From: a virus
DNA: 64,000 bases
Strand: one strand, 5' to 3'
Virus record (IMG/VR): IMGVR_UViG_3300047476_001402
Coordinates: 1 to 64,000 of that record
A program made the translations under genes and the position numbers. The notes beneath the pieces are model-generated. The model saw only the letters and a list, made by a program, of their open reading frames with translations, ran no database searches and had not been told where the DNA came from. Below are positions 16,959-24,839 of this stretch, piece after piece (the stretch's first letter is position 1; each line of letters opens with the position of its first letter).

Positions 16959-17211
16959 AACCATTATCGTGACTATCGGATGTATTATAGGTTATAATAT
17001 CATTTTACATCTTTTCGGTATTTTAGGAGTTTTCTGTTTGTTTTGGGTGGCTTCCATGCAACTTGGGTGTATTCTATCTAAAGAATTTGAAGACATGGAC
17101 CCCATCGACGATGTTGCTACTTGTATTGCAGCCCTTCTATGCGGACCAGTAGTTCTTCTATGTGCAATATTCGAATATTGGCCGTATATTAAACAGAAAT
17201 ATATACATTGA
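16951..17211 (+). CDS. Small membrane protein, GP-motif family
   Basis: 86 aa, same layout as its neighbour, with CGPVVLL in the last helix. Overlaps the previous gene by 8 nt. Confidence 0.6.
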   Translation: MNKTIIVTIGCIIGYNIILHLFGILGVFCLFWVASMQLGCILSKEFEDMDPIDDVATCIAALLCGPVVLLCAIFEYWPYIKQKYIH

Positions 17212-17212
17212 T

Positions 17213-17896
17213 ATGAGTAAATTTTACGAAATTGTGGCTGATGAAAAGGAATTAGATAAATTTTTAAATATAATTCCAGAGACCGACGATTTTAACCAAT
17301 TGTACTGGTGCTTATTTGCCCGTAAAAAATATATGCCATTACACCCAGCACTCTCCTACGATAAGGTGCTTATCAAACGGGGAACTGCTACTAAAGAACG
17401 TCTAAAATCCAAACTCAAACAATTAGAGTGTCGTTTTGGTGGATATGTCGGCAAAGATAACATTCCAATTCCACAAGAATCACTCGCATTGTATGTTTCT
17501 CCTGCACCGAGGGATATGAAACGTGCAACATTGCGTTGTATTAAATCTTTTGTGGATTTACTTGAAAATGGTAATTCATTCAATCCCCATCAGGAGGTTC
17601 TAAACGTAATTCAAATAACATCAGGTAAAGAAAAATACCATATCTTCGATATTGATAATAAAGATGAAGATAATCTTAAATCTGCTTGTAGTGTTGTTGA
17701 TAATAAATGTAATGTCGTTGAAACTCGTGGAGGATTTCACTTGCTAATTTCCTCTAAGGATGTAGATTCTTATGCTCGTTCATGGACTAAGAATTGGTAC
17801 CGTGATCTAAAACTTATGAGTGATGTCGTAGGAGACTGTCTTACGCCTCTCCCTGGCTGTTGGCAAGGCGGTTTTATTCCAAAATTAAAAATTTAA
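17213..17896 (+). CDS. Hypothetical protein, primase-polymerase-like segment
   Basis: 227 aa from the ATG 1 nt after the previous stop. YHIFDIDNKDED (acidic pair) near residue 143 followed by VVETRGGFHLLI near 168 recalls the Asp-x-Asp and His strand of archaeo-eukaryotic primases. The match is by eye; N-terminal part not recognised. Confidence 0.45.
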   Translation: MSKFYEIVADEKELDKFLNIIPETDDFNQLYWCLFARKKYMPLHPALSYDKVLIKRGTATKERLKSKLKQLECRFGGYVGKDNIPIPQESLALYVSPAPRDMKRATLRCIKSFVDLLENGNSFNPHQEVLNVIQITSGKEKYHIFDIDNKDEDNLKSACSVVDNKCNVVETRGGFHLLISSKDVDSYARSWTKNWYRDLKLMSDVVGDCLTPLPGCWQGGFIPKLKI

Positions 17897-17899
17897 AAA

Positions 17900-19240
17900 A
17901 TGACTAAAAAATTATATAAATACACATCTGCACATCCACCTTTGGCGGTTTCCGCTTCTTTCCGAAGGTTTATCGCAGAAACGGCAGACAATTGTTTGGT
18001 TAGTGCATTAATTCTTCGTGGATGTATCAAAACGGGTCGATATGTTAATCGAGAAAAGCTCAACAAGCCTGTTATGAATTATATTTCTTATAGGGATGAA
18101 AAAGGGTTGATCTCTTTTATGCCTCCGAATAGAGAACAGAAATATAATAATAACGGTTCGTGGTCTATGGAAGGAAGACAGACCATCAAACCTGCTAGGT
18201 TCGTAAAAAACATTCTTCATCCTAGAATTGTAAAAAAACTCAAGGATCATCAATTTGCAGAATTCTCAAGTAAATTTAAAGCCGATGAATTGGCAAAACA
18301 CGTTACCTTTTCTGTGGAATCTATTAAATTTGGTTATAATGCCGAATTTCCCCTAGGAATTGGATCATGTATGCACAAGAAACCGGTTCATAGTTTCTAT
18401 GAGATGTTTGATTGTAATGTACTTGTTGCAAAGAAGGATGGAATGAATATCGGAAGAGCGATTCTTTGGAACGATGTAACTATTAACGGTAAAGAGCATT
18501 GTAAATTTTTAGACAGAATATACGCCAATAGTGATAATATTGTCCGTCTCTATGAGGATTGGGCCTCTGACAACGGGGTATATAGAAAACTTCGCCAGAA
18601 TGGTGATAACAACGAATCTTTGGTTGATCCCGAGGGGAATACTATAGATAATCCTATTATATTCACTTATAAGAAGAATACTGCCAAACAAAAAATCTTT
18701 AAACCGTATTTAGATACATTAGAATATACTGATTATAGCTACAATATCGTATCTAACTATCCCCGCATTAATAACAAAGCTGTTTACTGGCACTTAAAAA
18801 GTGCAGAAGATTATAGGGAAAAACAGTCATATCTGATACAGGCTATCAACAATGGTCGTATGGATATTTGTGACAAACGTCAATGCATTTATTTTAAAAA
18901 TAAATATTACTATCGTTGGGATGAAAATATCGTGGAGTGTCAGGATGATTGCAAACGGTATCATAAAGACGACAAACGTCTAATGAAATATAATCAAAGA
19001 TATTTCTTAAAGTCTAAAAGAGTGATTATAAACAATCATCTATATCATAAAAACGATTCGAGAATTATGAAAACTAGAAATCATAGGTGGATTCTTAAAC
19101 CTGTTGAAATTGTAAAAACAGAAGATGTTAAACCTGATATCAAAAATAACATTTTTGACATTTTTATGAAATGGAGCGAAATGATTATACCATCAGCCAA
19201 CATATTTAACATTAGAGACATTAGAGCAGACAATTCATAA
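17900..19240 (+). CDS. Large hypothetical protein with C-terminal repeats
   Basis: 446 aa. Residues 150-230 (GIGSCMHKKPVHSFYEM, LLVAKKDG-type strand, GRAILWNDV, FLDRIYAN) match a conserved unknown found in large phages. Residues 330-420 contain short repeats of the type YYH-x-DD-x-R with Tyr, Asp and Lys. Likely soluble. It lies just before the promoter of the Ro60-like gene. Confidence 0.55.
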   Translation: MTKKLYKYTSAHPPLAVSASFRRFIAETADNCLVSALILRGCIKTGRYVNREKLNKPVMNYISYRDEKGLISFMPPNREQKYNNNGSWSMEGRQTIKPARFVKNILHPRIVKKLKDHQFAEFSSKFKADELAKHVTFSVESIKFGYNAEFPLGIGSCMHKKPVHSFYEMFDCNVLVAKKDGMNIGRAILWNDVTINGKEHCKFLDRIYANSDNIVRLYEDWASDNGVYRKLRQNGDNNESLVDPEGNTIDNPIIFTYKKNTAKQKIFKPYLDTLEYTDYSYNIVSNYPRINNKAVYWHLKSAEDYREKQSYLIQAINNGRMDICDKRQCIYFKNKYYYRWDENIVECQDDCKRYHKDDKRLMKYNQRYFLKSKRVIINNHLYHKNDSRIMKTRNHRWILKPVEIVKTEDVKPDIKNNIFDIFMKWSEMIIPSANIFNIRDIRADNS

Positions 19241-19246
19241 AACGGC

Positions 19247-19275
19247 TTGACACCACAGTGTACCAGTGGTATACT
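19247..19275 (+). promoter_or_regulatory. Consensus sigma-70 promoter of the Ro60-like gene
   Basis: TTGACA (19247-19252), 17-nt spacer, TATACT (19270-19275). Leader to the ATG at 19302 is about 20 nt. An in-frame GTG at 19266 is inside the -10 region and cannot be the start. Confidence 0.8.
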
Positions 19276-19301
19276 CTAACACAGAAAACAACTATCAAAT
19301 T

Positions 19302-20990
19302 ATGTTCGACAATAAACAAACAGTGCTATTTAAATCTCCAGTTAAGAAAACTACTTCAGCCGTGCAGAAAACTAAGGCTGTTCCAATTTTTGTTCAAGCT
19401 GCACAGAAAAAGACCGTGGAAACACGTTCTGGAAATGGTGCATTGAAATTGAGTTCTACTCTTGATTCTTTCGTGGATCAGTTCGGAAAGCTTGGAACCT
19501 ATAAGGCTCCCCGTTCTTTCTCTGAAATCGAAAAAGATTGTGAACTTCTTTGGGGAAATGACCCTCTTACATCTGTGAAGTTTACTCATTATCTTCGCAC
19601 CATCACCCGAAAGGTGAATGTGTTGGGAACGACTACTGATGAACCTCAAAAAGGTGGTGAGTTGAAGTTTGAACCAATTATGCGAATGATTTGGCTCTCT
19701 CAGAAGGCACCAGAAGTATTCTGGAAAAATATCGGATTGTTTATTTCCCTTGGAAGTTGGCACGATATTTTCACCATGCTTCAATATGATCTTGTCTATA
19801 ATGGATGGGATAATCGTAAGCTGGATTGGAAGAAATTCGGAGATTTAATTCTCACTGCATTGAACAATGATCACACTAATAATCTTGTGAAGAAATATCT
19901 TCCACAGATTAAAGCTCGTTCCGACTGCAAAACAGTTGAATCACAGGCTAATTGTCTAATTGCAAAGTGGATTTGTTCTCTTCTCTTCGGACCAAAGGAT
20001 AATTCCTATAATTATAAACAATACCGCAAGCTAAAAACTTCTGGTAATGCACACGATTGGCAAAAGCTTATCTCCCAGCGCAAATTTGATGCAATTGAGT
20101 TTGATAAGATTCATGGACGGGCACTGAACCTTTTGGTTCGTAGCAAATTCCTGAAGAATCAGAATCTTTCTGACAAGTATGCAAAATGGGTAGGTGATCC
20201 AAAAACAACTGTGAAGTATACTGGTTTTGTTCATGAACTCTTTAGTAATCTTCCTTATAGTCTTTCCGGCTTGGAAAAACATACACAGGATACTATCAAT
20301 AAGCAATTTGCTACATTGGTGGAAAAAGGAAAGAGTGAAAAGAAAGAGAATCAGTGTAATTTCATAGTAGTACGCGATACCTCATCTTCGATGAATTCTA
20401 CTGCTGTTGGAACGACTCAAAGTTGTGCTAATATCGGAAAAGCATTGGCATTATATTTCAGCGAGTTCTTAACTGGACGATTTGCAGATAGCTTTATCGA
20501 ATTTAATTCAACTGCAAAAATGCATAGATGGGTAGGTAATAATGCCTTAGAAAAATGGTACAATGATCAATGTGGATTCTATGGTAGCACCAATTTCCAA
20601 AGCGTTATTGATCTCTTCGTTCATTTGAAAAATCAAGGAATTGATGAATCTGAGTTCCCTACTGGTATTCTTTGTATCAGCGACAGCGAGTTTAACCCTA
20701 CACAATTGAGTAATACCAATGTGGAGGAAGCTCGTAGAAAGCTTCGCACTGTGTTTAGTAAGGAATTCGCAGATAAATTCCAAATTGTTCTCTGGAATCT
20801 CCAGAATAACTTTTATGGAAAAGGTTCAGGTGAGAAGTTTGAAACTACTGCGAATGATAGAGGCTGTTACTATTTCAGCGGATATTCCGCAAGTGTAATT
20901 AGTTTCATTACAGGGCATGAAGTGATGACTGCTCGACAGTTATTCGATACCGCAATGGATCAACAGGTTCTCAATATGGTTACTCTGTAA
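19302..20990 (+). CDS. Ro60-like (TROVE/DUF2828-type) RNA-binding ring protein
   Basis: 562 aa, close to the 540 aa of Ro60. Residues about 45-340 are helical repeats (FTHYLRTITRKVN, GLFISLGSWHDIF, YRKLKTSGNAHDW); residues about 350-560 are a von Willebrand A domain with the metal site DTSSSMN near 359 and CISDSEF near 460. Ro60 orthologues bind Y RNAs and misfolded RNAs and can feed them to PNPase. DUF2828 proteins share this architecture, so the exact subfamily is open. Single-gene unit with its own promoter and terminator. The Y-RNA-like array begins 1.7 kb downstream, which supports an RNA-partner role. Confidence 0.7.
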   Translation: MFDNKQTVLFKSPVKKTTSAVQKTKAVPIFVQAAQKKTVETRSGNGALKLSSTLDSFVDQFGKLGTYKAPRSFSEIEKDCELLWGNDPLTSVKFTHYLRTITRKVNVLGTTTDEPQKGGELKFEPIMRMIWLSQKAPEVFWKNIGLFISLGSWHDIFTMLQYDLVYNGWDNRKLDWKKFGDLILTALNNDHTNNLVKKYLPQIKARSDCKTVESQANCLIAKWICSLLFGPKDNSYNYKQYRKLKTSGNAHDWQKLISQRKFDAIEFDKIHGRALNLLVRSKFLKNQNLSDKYAKWVGDPKTTVKYTGFVHELFSNLPYSLSGLEKHTQDTINKQFATLVEKGKSEKKENQCNFIVVRDTSSSMNSTAVGTTQSCANIGKALALYFSEFLTGRFADSFIEFNSTAKMHRWVGNNALEKWYNDQCGFYGSTNFQSVIDLFVHLKNQGIDESEFPTGILCISDSEFNPTQLSNTNVEEARRKLRTVFSKEFADKFQIVLWNLQNNFYGKGSGEKFETTANDRGCYYFSGYSASVISFITGHEVMTARQLFDTAMDQQVLNMVTL

Positions 20991-20997
20991 AATTATT

Positions 20998-21027
20998 AAA
21001 ACCCGCTAAGAAATTAGCGGGTTTTTT
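20998..21027 (+). terminator. Intrinsic terminator
   Basis: Stem AACCCGCTAA / TTAGCGGGTT with a short GAAA loop, followed by T6. Ends the Ro60-like transcript. Confidence 0.85.
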
Positions 21028-21030
21028 CTG

Positions 21031-21058
21031 TTGACTTCTCTTCATTGTGTTCTACAAT
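21031..21058 (+). promoter_or_regulatory. Leaderless sigma-70-like promoter
   Basis: TTGACT (21031-21036), 16-nt spacer, TACAAT (21053-21058), then 5 nt to the ATG at 21064. Confidence 0.75.
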
Positions 21059-21063
21059 CTTAT

Positions 21064-21654
21064 ATGGAACTAGATATAACTAAAATACCTGATTACATCC
21101 CTGCTGATAATTTCAATAGATACGTCTCTATACCAGAGGTTTATGCTGCTATTTCTTGTTTAGAACCCTTCACCGATGCGGAACAGAAATATATAGCATC
21201 CATTTTAAATAAAAAACAGTTTCATCCTATCAGAGATGTTAAACTGGACGTATATATCGAAGAACATAGTTATGCTACATATGTACACACCACTGTGGGT
21301 GATTTGAAAAAGTTTGTTGAGGCACTATCTGGAAAACTCAATCTCCAAACTAATAATACAGTAATTCCTTTACATTTAGATCTTGTATGTGATGATGATA
21401 GAGGTGTACTTGAATTTGGATTGACATATGATAGTTCTATTAATGCTGCTCGTAATACTGTAGTAGATCTTATTAAAGATTATATCCAACGTGAGCGAAA
21501 ATGTGCAGTTGAGAAACAATTGAATGCTGAAAAGAAGAAATTAACAGAATTGCAGAAACAAGAACGCGAAGCTAATATTTTAGCACTTATCACCCGCTTA
21601 CAGAATAGGGAAATCACCCCCGAAGAGTTTAAAACATTATCAGGAGCACTATGA
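21064..21654 (+). CDS. Hypothetical protein with C-terminal coiled coil
   Basis: 196 aa; start set by the leaderless promoter. Residues 135-190 are charged coiled coil (EKKKLTELQKQEREAN). N-terminal part not recognised. First gene of a small operon. Confidence 0.55.
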   Translation: MELDITKIPDYIPADNFNRYVSIPEVYAAISCLEPFTDAEQKYIASILNKKQFHPIRDVKLDVYIEEHSYATYVHTTVGDLKKFVEALSGKLNLQTNNTVIPLHLDLVCDDDRGVLEFGLTYDSSINAARNTVVDLIKDYIQRERKCAVEKQLNAEKKKLTELQKQEREANILALITRLQNREITPEEFKTLSGAL

Positions 21655-21884
21655 AAGTATCATTTGACGGTCTTAGAAAAAATATTGCAGAAGATTTCAA
21701 TTCATTAATTAGTGAATTCCGTTATCAAAATAACCGACTCCCAGAAAATAGTTATATCAACATCAGGGATGAAATCGCAAATTTAAGGAAGTCTCTAGGG
21801 TGTCTAATGGCGTGTTATGACACTAGGGATATGCCAGAAGATTTTAACGACTTGAGTGAAGAAATTGAACTATTAGAACTATGA
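21651..21884 (+). CDS. Hypothetical protein, 77 aa
   Basis: Overlaps both neighbours by 4 nt (ATGA). Helical, soluble, not recognised. Confidence 0.5.
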   Translation: MKVSFDGLRKNIAEDFNSLISEFRYQNNRLPENSYINIRDEIANLRKSLGCLMACYDTRDMPEDFNDLSEEIELLEL

Positions 21885-22093
21885 AAATTTTACGAATTAA
21901 GCTTCAGGACGATACATTTGTTATTAAAAATTTCCAAGACATTCCTAGTAATCTAGGAGATATTACAGCCGAAACACAGATTAGAGATTTTATGCGTGAT
22001 ATGGTTCGAAATGGTGGATGGTGGCCTTCTAACAGTGTATGGATTCCATATCATGAAGTTAAATCAGCCAATTTCACAAATGTAAATACCTAA
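21881..22093 (+). CDS. Hypothetical protein, 70 aa
   Basis: Small protein with a GGWWPS turn. Followed at once, in another frame, by the YopX-like fragment. Not recognised. Confidence 0.5.
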   Translation: MKILRIKLQDDTFVIKNFQDIPSNLGDITAETQIRDFMRDMVRNGGWWPSNSVWIPYHEVKSANFTNVNT

Positions 22094-22313
22094 AGAACAT
22101 GCTGGTGATAACGAGCTAGATAGTAATAATAAAGAAATTTACGATGGTGACATTGTTGAATACTATTCCCAAGTTACTCACGAAATGAGTAGAGGAATAA
22201 TCATGTTTTCTCGATATTTCACGGGATGGTCAATAGATGACTGTGAAAAATTAATTGATTCTTATCCTCTAAAAGTTGTCGGTAACATTTTCGAAACTCC
22301 TCTTGACTCTTGA
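22092..22313 (+). pseudogene. YopX-like domain fragment without start
   Basis: An open frame reads KEHAGDNELDSNNKEIYDGD and ends KVVGNIFETPLDS before TGA. The NKEIYDGDIVEY and VVGNIFETP segments are typical of YopX/YqaI phage proteins. No ATG, GTG or TTG precedes them in frame, and the upstream gene is in another frame. Probably a remnant, or expressed by frameshift from 21881-22093. Confidence 0.55.
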
Positions 22314-22349
22314 GAAAATAGTAGTAAGGTTTAGAACAATATAAAACAT

Positions 22350-22625
22350 ATGGACGATGAAATTATCAGTGTAGCGGTCGATGCGGCAAGCGGCAGCGGA
22401 AATAGCCCCGGATTTGGTGGATTTTTACTTGTAATGCTGGCAGTCATATCCCTACCTATTTTCCTCATTACTAAATGTGTGGGAGAAGCGCCAGAGGCTA
22501 AACTCATTCGAGTTATCAGTTCCCCTATAACAGATAAAAATCCTGATGAATCGTTTTCCCATTTTATGGGTCGAAAAACAAAGGATACTATTATAGACTT
22601 TGGTAAGGGTGTTATTGGAAAATAA
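22350..22625 (+). CDS. Small membrane protein
   Basis: 91 aa with a Gly/Ser-rich start and one transmembrane helix at about residues 24-43. A TTGACT sequence at 22302 lies upstream but its -10 is weak. Function unknown. Confidence 0.5.
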   Translation: MDDEIISVAVDAASGSGNSPGFGGFLLVMLAVISLPIFLITKCVGEAPEAKLIRVISSPITDKNPDESFSHFMGRKTKDTIIDFGKGVIGK

Positions 22626-22635
22626 CAAAAATAAC

Positions 22636-22664
22636 TTGCACAGATGATGAAGAAGTGGTAATGT
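22636..22664 (+). promoter_or_regulatory. Possible promoter of the RNA array
   Basis: TTGCAC (22636-22641), 17-nt spacer, TAATGT (22659-22664), about 20 nt before the first CAGCA module. The -10 is weak. Confidence 0.4.
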
Positions 22665-22683
22665 ACAGGACAATAAGATTACT

Positions 22684-22751
22684 AACAGCAACCTTAACAA
22701 CAATGATCTTTTAAATCAACACGTTAAATGTAATCTGCTAAAGAATGTCAC
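22684..22751 (+). ncRNA. Short array module, no tRNA parts
   Basis: Begins with AACAGCA. Contains inverted TTAAC / GTTAA that could form a small hairpin, but no T-arm or D-arm. Included because it is bounded by the same motif as its neighbours. Confidence 0.3.
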
Positions 22752-22870
22752 ACAGCAACAAATAAAAACTTTTTTCTATTCAAAAAACCCATCCAAGTTC
22801 GACTCTTGGAAGCGTTAACCGGCTGATTGGTAGAGGGCGAAACGGTAAGACATTCGAATATAAGAGTATT
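22752..22870 (+). ncRNA. Y-RNA-like permuted tRNA mimic A
   Basis: Begins ACAGCA. A perfect T-arm (CCAAG, loop TTCGACT, CTTGG) is followed at once by a D-arm-like segment with GATTGGTAGAG, i.e. 3' part before 5' part. The acceptor equivalent (AGCGTT with AACCGGCT) pairs only with a 2-nt bulge. The ends pair: CTATTC upstream with GAATATAAGAG downstream. No protein gene overlaps it. Confidence 0.5.
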
Positions 22871-22974
22871 AACAGCAAAATTATAATATTTTCGCCAAAC
22901 ATTGAAACGAAGTGGTTCGACTCCGCCCGTAATAGCTGACGGTTCAGCGCAAACATACTCTGAAAAAGAATATC
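22871..22974 (+). ncRNA. Y-RNA-like permuted tRNA mimic B
   Basis: Begins AACAGCA. T-arm GTGG, loop TTCGACT, CCGC precedes a D-arm candidate GCTG, loop ACGGTT, CAGC; a competing fold pairs CCGT with ACGG. The ends pair over 7 nt (ATATTTT with AGAATAT). Less regular than C and D. Confidence 0.45.
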
Positions 22975-23094
22975 AACAGCATTATAAAATATATGAGCCC
23001 AATTCTAGGTCGGAGGTTCAAATCCTTCAATTCCCGCAAGGGATTTAGCTCAGGGGTAGAGCAAGAATAATATTAAAAATGATATTCTGAAATT
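22975..23094 (+). ncRNA. Y-RNA-like permuted tRNA mimic C (clearest)
   Basis: Order: ATTCT (23002-23006), variable AGGTC, T-arm GGAGG/TTCAAAT/CCTTC, then AATTCCC, loop GCAA (23036-23039), GGGATTT, then D-arm GCTC/AGGGGTA/GAGC (23048-23062) and AGAAT (23064-23068). ATTCT pairs with AGAAT as an anticodon stem; AATTCCC pairs with GGGATTT (one U-U mismatch) as an acceptor stem capped by a GNRA loop. All tRNA arms are present except an open acceptor end. This is a tRNA fold cut in the anticodon loop, like YrlA-type Y RNAs. Confidence 0.65.
23069..23094 (+). repeat. 26-bp direct repeat, copy 1
   Basis: Perfect 26-bp copy (AATATTAAAAATG...CTGAAATT) at the 3' end of mimic C; second copy at 23460. 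Confidence 0.85.
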
Positions 23095-23104
23095 TTACAA
23101 AAAT

Positions 23105-23467
23105 ATGGGATCACTTTTAGGAAAAATAGCAGAAGAACATAGAGACTTCGAAGAATGGTGTGAGAACAGACAATACCCATTTCCTTCTAGAGAGTTTTGG
23201 AAGCATCAGCCTTATTATGATGAGTATAAACTTCCCGAAAAATTGAAGGATGAGGAAAACCAAAAATCAAGGAAATCGTATAACGAAAAGCGTCGTAATG
23301 ATGAAGGTGATAAAATCGGTTTACTTAATGATAGATTTTTAGGAACTCCTGAAGTGGATTATACATGTGGGTGCGGACACCCTAAAGCGCGATATCTTCC
23401 CGGATTTGTTTTGACAAGTGAATACGGTTGTGCTAAATGTGGAAATGTAGTCGGAGGAGAATATTAA
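23105..23467 (+). CDS. Zinc-binding hypothetical protein, 120 aa
   Basis: N-terminal 75 residues are charged and aromatic; the C-terminal part has YTCGCGHPK and GCAKCGNVV, a four-Cys zinc site. The gene is flanked by the 26-bp repeat and lies inside the RNA array, suggesting insertion. Function unknown. Confidence 0.6.
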   Translation: MGSLLGKIAEEHRDFEEWCENRQYPFPSREFWKHQPYYDEYKLPEKLKDEENQKSRKSYNEKRRNDEGDKIGLLNDRFLGTPEVDYTCGCGHPKARYLPGFVLTSEYGCAKCGNVVGGEY

Positions 23468-23485
23468 AAATGATATTCTGAAATT
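23460..23485 (+). repeat. 26-bp direct repeat, copy 2
   Basis: Identical to 23069-23094, overlapping the stop codon of the zinc-protein gene. Confidence 0.85.
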
Positions 23486-23501
23486 ATTAAAAGAAAATAA
23501 T

Positions 23502-23729
23502 ATGCAACTTAAAGAACTTTTGGCAGAAATTATGTCTGAATTAGACCAACCAATGGGAAATATTGATCTTAATAAGATACAATCTAAGATGTACCTTGTG
23601 GCAGGTCTATTGACCGACGACGATACAAAAGTTCCTGTTGAAGTATTTGACCTCTTTCCCGAGGAGTATAAGAAATCAGCTATAATATTGTATATGAAAA
23701 TGATTGCACAGACACTTGCTGAAGGATAA
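23502..23729 (+). CDS. Hypothetical protein, 75 aa
   Basis: Acidic helical protein (MQLKELLAEIMSELDQ start). Ends 6 nt before the tRNA-like RNA at 23736. Not recognised. Confidence 0.5.
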   Translation: MQLKELLAEIMSELDQPMGNIDLNKIQSKMYLVAGLLTDDDTKVPVEVFDLFPEEYKKSAIILYMKMIAQTLAEG

Positions 23730-23735
23730 TTAAAA

Positions 23736-23902
23736 GCCCTTGTATTCTACAAACGTAGCCATTACGTGAAATGTATTATGCATAATATATTAAAAATGGA
23801 CAACTCTTAAAGGCCGAAACAGAAATACTAGTAGTATGTTAGGATAAAGGAGTTGTATATGACGAGGATGGTAAGCTAGCTCGGACCTAGCCAAGGGCAC
23901 CA
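23736..23902 (+). ncRNA. tRNA-ended structured RNA, insertion type
   Basis: A perfect 7-bp acceptor stem joins GCCCTTG (23736-23742) to CAAGGGC (23892-23898), followed by A and encoded CCA. A perfect T-arm (GCTAG, loop CTCGGAC, CTAGC) precedes it. A small arm CTAC/AAAC/GTAG sits at the D position. In place of an anticodon arm there are about 115 nt with a 7-bp helix (ACAACTC at 23800 with GAGTTGT at 23840). It is a tRNA mimic, an intron-bearing tRNA, or a minimal tmRNA-like RNA. Confidence 0.55.
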
Positions 23903-23914
23903 ATTTTAAAAATA

Positions 23915-24271
23915 ATGAAACCAAAGATTATAGGATATGAAAAAGATGGTAAATTCTATGGAATTGCCACACATCTAGGAGGAGTTTATGTTAGTAGAGC
24001 AGATATTAATATCTATTATGTTAATGATAAGCAACTTTTAAAAGATTTCGAATCGGCAAAACTTTTGGTTCAAGGTAAGGTGTACAGAGAAGGAATGTCA
24101 TTGAAATTGAATAAAGAGGAATTAGAATCGTTTGGGCGGGGTAGACTTTTTATTTCAACTGTAAGAAATGCAAAAGAATTTAAGATAGCGGAGAAATATC
24201 CATCAGATAGCACAAGAACAGTTGCATTAAGAGCACAATTTAAATTGACAACCGAACAAGGAGTGATATAG
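23915..24271 (+). CDS. Hypothetical protein, 118 aa
   Basis: Soluble alpha/beta protein (MKPKIIGYEKDGKFYGIA start). Preceded by an A/T leader following the CCA end of the RNA, as also seen at 31086. Not recognised. Confidence 0.5.
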   Translation: MKPKIIGYEKDGKFYGIATHLGGVYVSRADINIYYVNDKQLLKDFESAKLLVQGKVYREGMSLKLNKEELESFGRGRLFISTVRNAKEFKIAEKYPSDSTRTVALRAQFKLTTEQGVI

Positions 24272-24277
24272 TCGAGT

Positions 24278-24526
24278 ATGACAATAACAACAAAACTAAA
24301 TATTGGCGATACATTTTGGATTCCTTTTAATCTCAATGGTGAAATTGTCGCCCTCGATTTAAAGGTTAAAAAGATTGGAATCACCGATGAAGGAATTTTT
24401 TATTTAGGAGATGCAGGATCATTCCCCTATCCTGAAAGGGCGATCTTCAAAACTGAGCAAGGCGCACTGAAAACTTGTTTCGAAGAGTGGAAAGAAAAAA
24501 AGAAATCTAACTACTACTGTATTTAA
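24278..24526 (+). CDS. Hypothetical protein, 82 aa
   Basis: Beta-rich small protein (NIGDTFWIPFNLNGEIV) resembling other short conserved phage proteins. Last ORF before the second half of the RNA array. Confidence 0.5.
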   Translation: MTITTKLNIGDTFWIPFNLNGEIVALDLKVKKIGITDEGIFYLGDAGSFPYPERAIFKTEQGALKTCFEEWKEKKKSNYYCI

Positions 24527-24574
24527 AAAAAAACAATGAATAGTAAGTAGTGTAAAGTTAGATATAGAGAGATA

Positions 24575-24637
24575 AACAGCAATTAAAAAAACTTTTTATT
24601 GGAAAAAAACAAAAACGTCTCTCGGATAAGGTTCACA
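24575..24637 (+). ncRNA. Short array module, no tRNA parts
   Basis: Begins AACAGCA and is A-rich. No T-arm or D-arm seen. Bounded by the motif only. Confidence 0.25.
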
Positions 24638-24764
24638 TCAGCAAAATAATACAAGACTCTTATTGTTATAAAGCAAGCCGATCTGGTGCAATCCCGGTAA
24701 TTGTGTAAGGCATCTACAAGCTCTAGTGGGCAGGAAAAAGATCCATGAACCTGAAAAAGTCTTT
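24638..24764 (+). ncRNA. Y-RNA-like permuted tRNA mimic E
   Basis: Begins TCAGCA. T-arm-like CTGG, loop TGCAATC, CCGG is followed by TTGTG, a 9-nt loop and TACAA (acceptor-like hairpin), then CTCTAGTGGGCAG resembling a D-arm. The ends pair well: AAGACT near the 5' end with AGTCTT near the 3' end. Confidence 0.45.
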
Positions 24765-24839
24765 GTCAGCATCTTAAACTCTTCTTTCAAAAACATCGAA
24801 ATGTCCAGAAGGCATTTCAAAGACTTGGATAAAATCATC
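24765..24839 (+). ncRNA. Hairpin array module
   Basis: Begins GTCAGCA. Forms a hairpin GAAATG/CC-AGAA-GG/CATTTC; CAAAGACTT also complements the end of module E over 9 nt. No tRNA parts. Confidence 0.35.

Noticed and set aside
23736-23902. tmRNA gene
   Set aside because: Only 167 nt, no recognisable tag reading frame with pseudoknots, and the T-loop is not the usual TTCRA.
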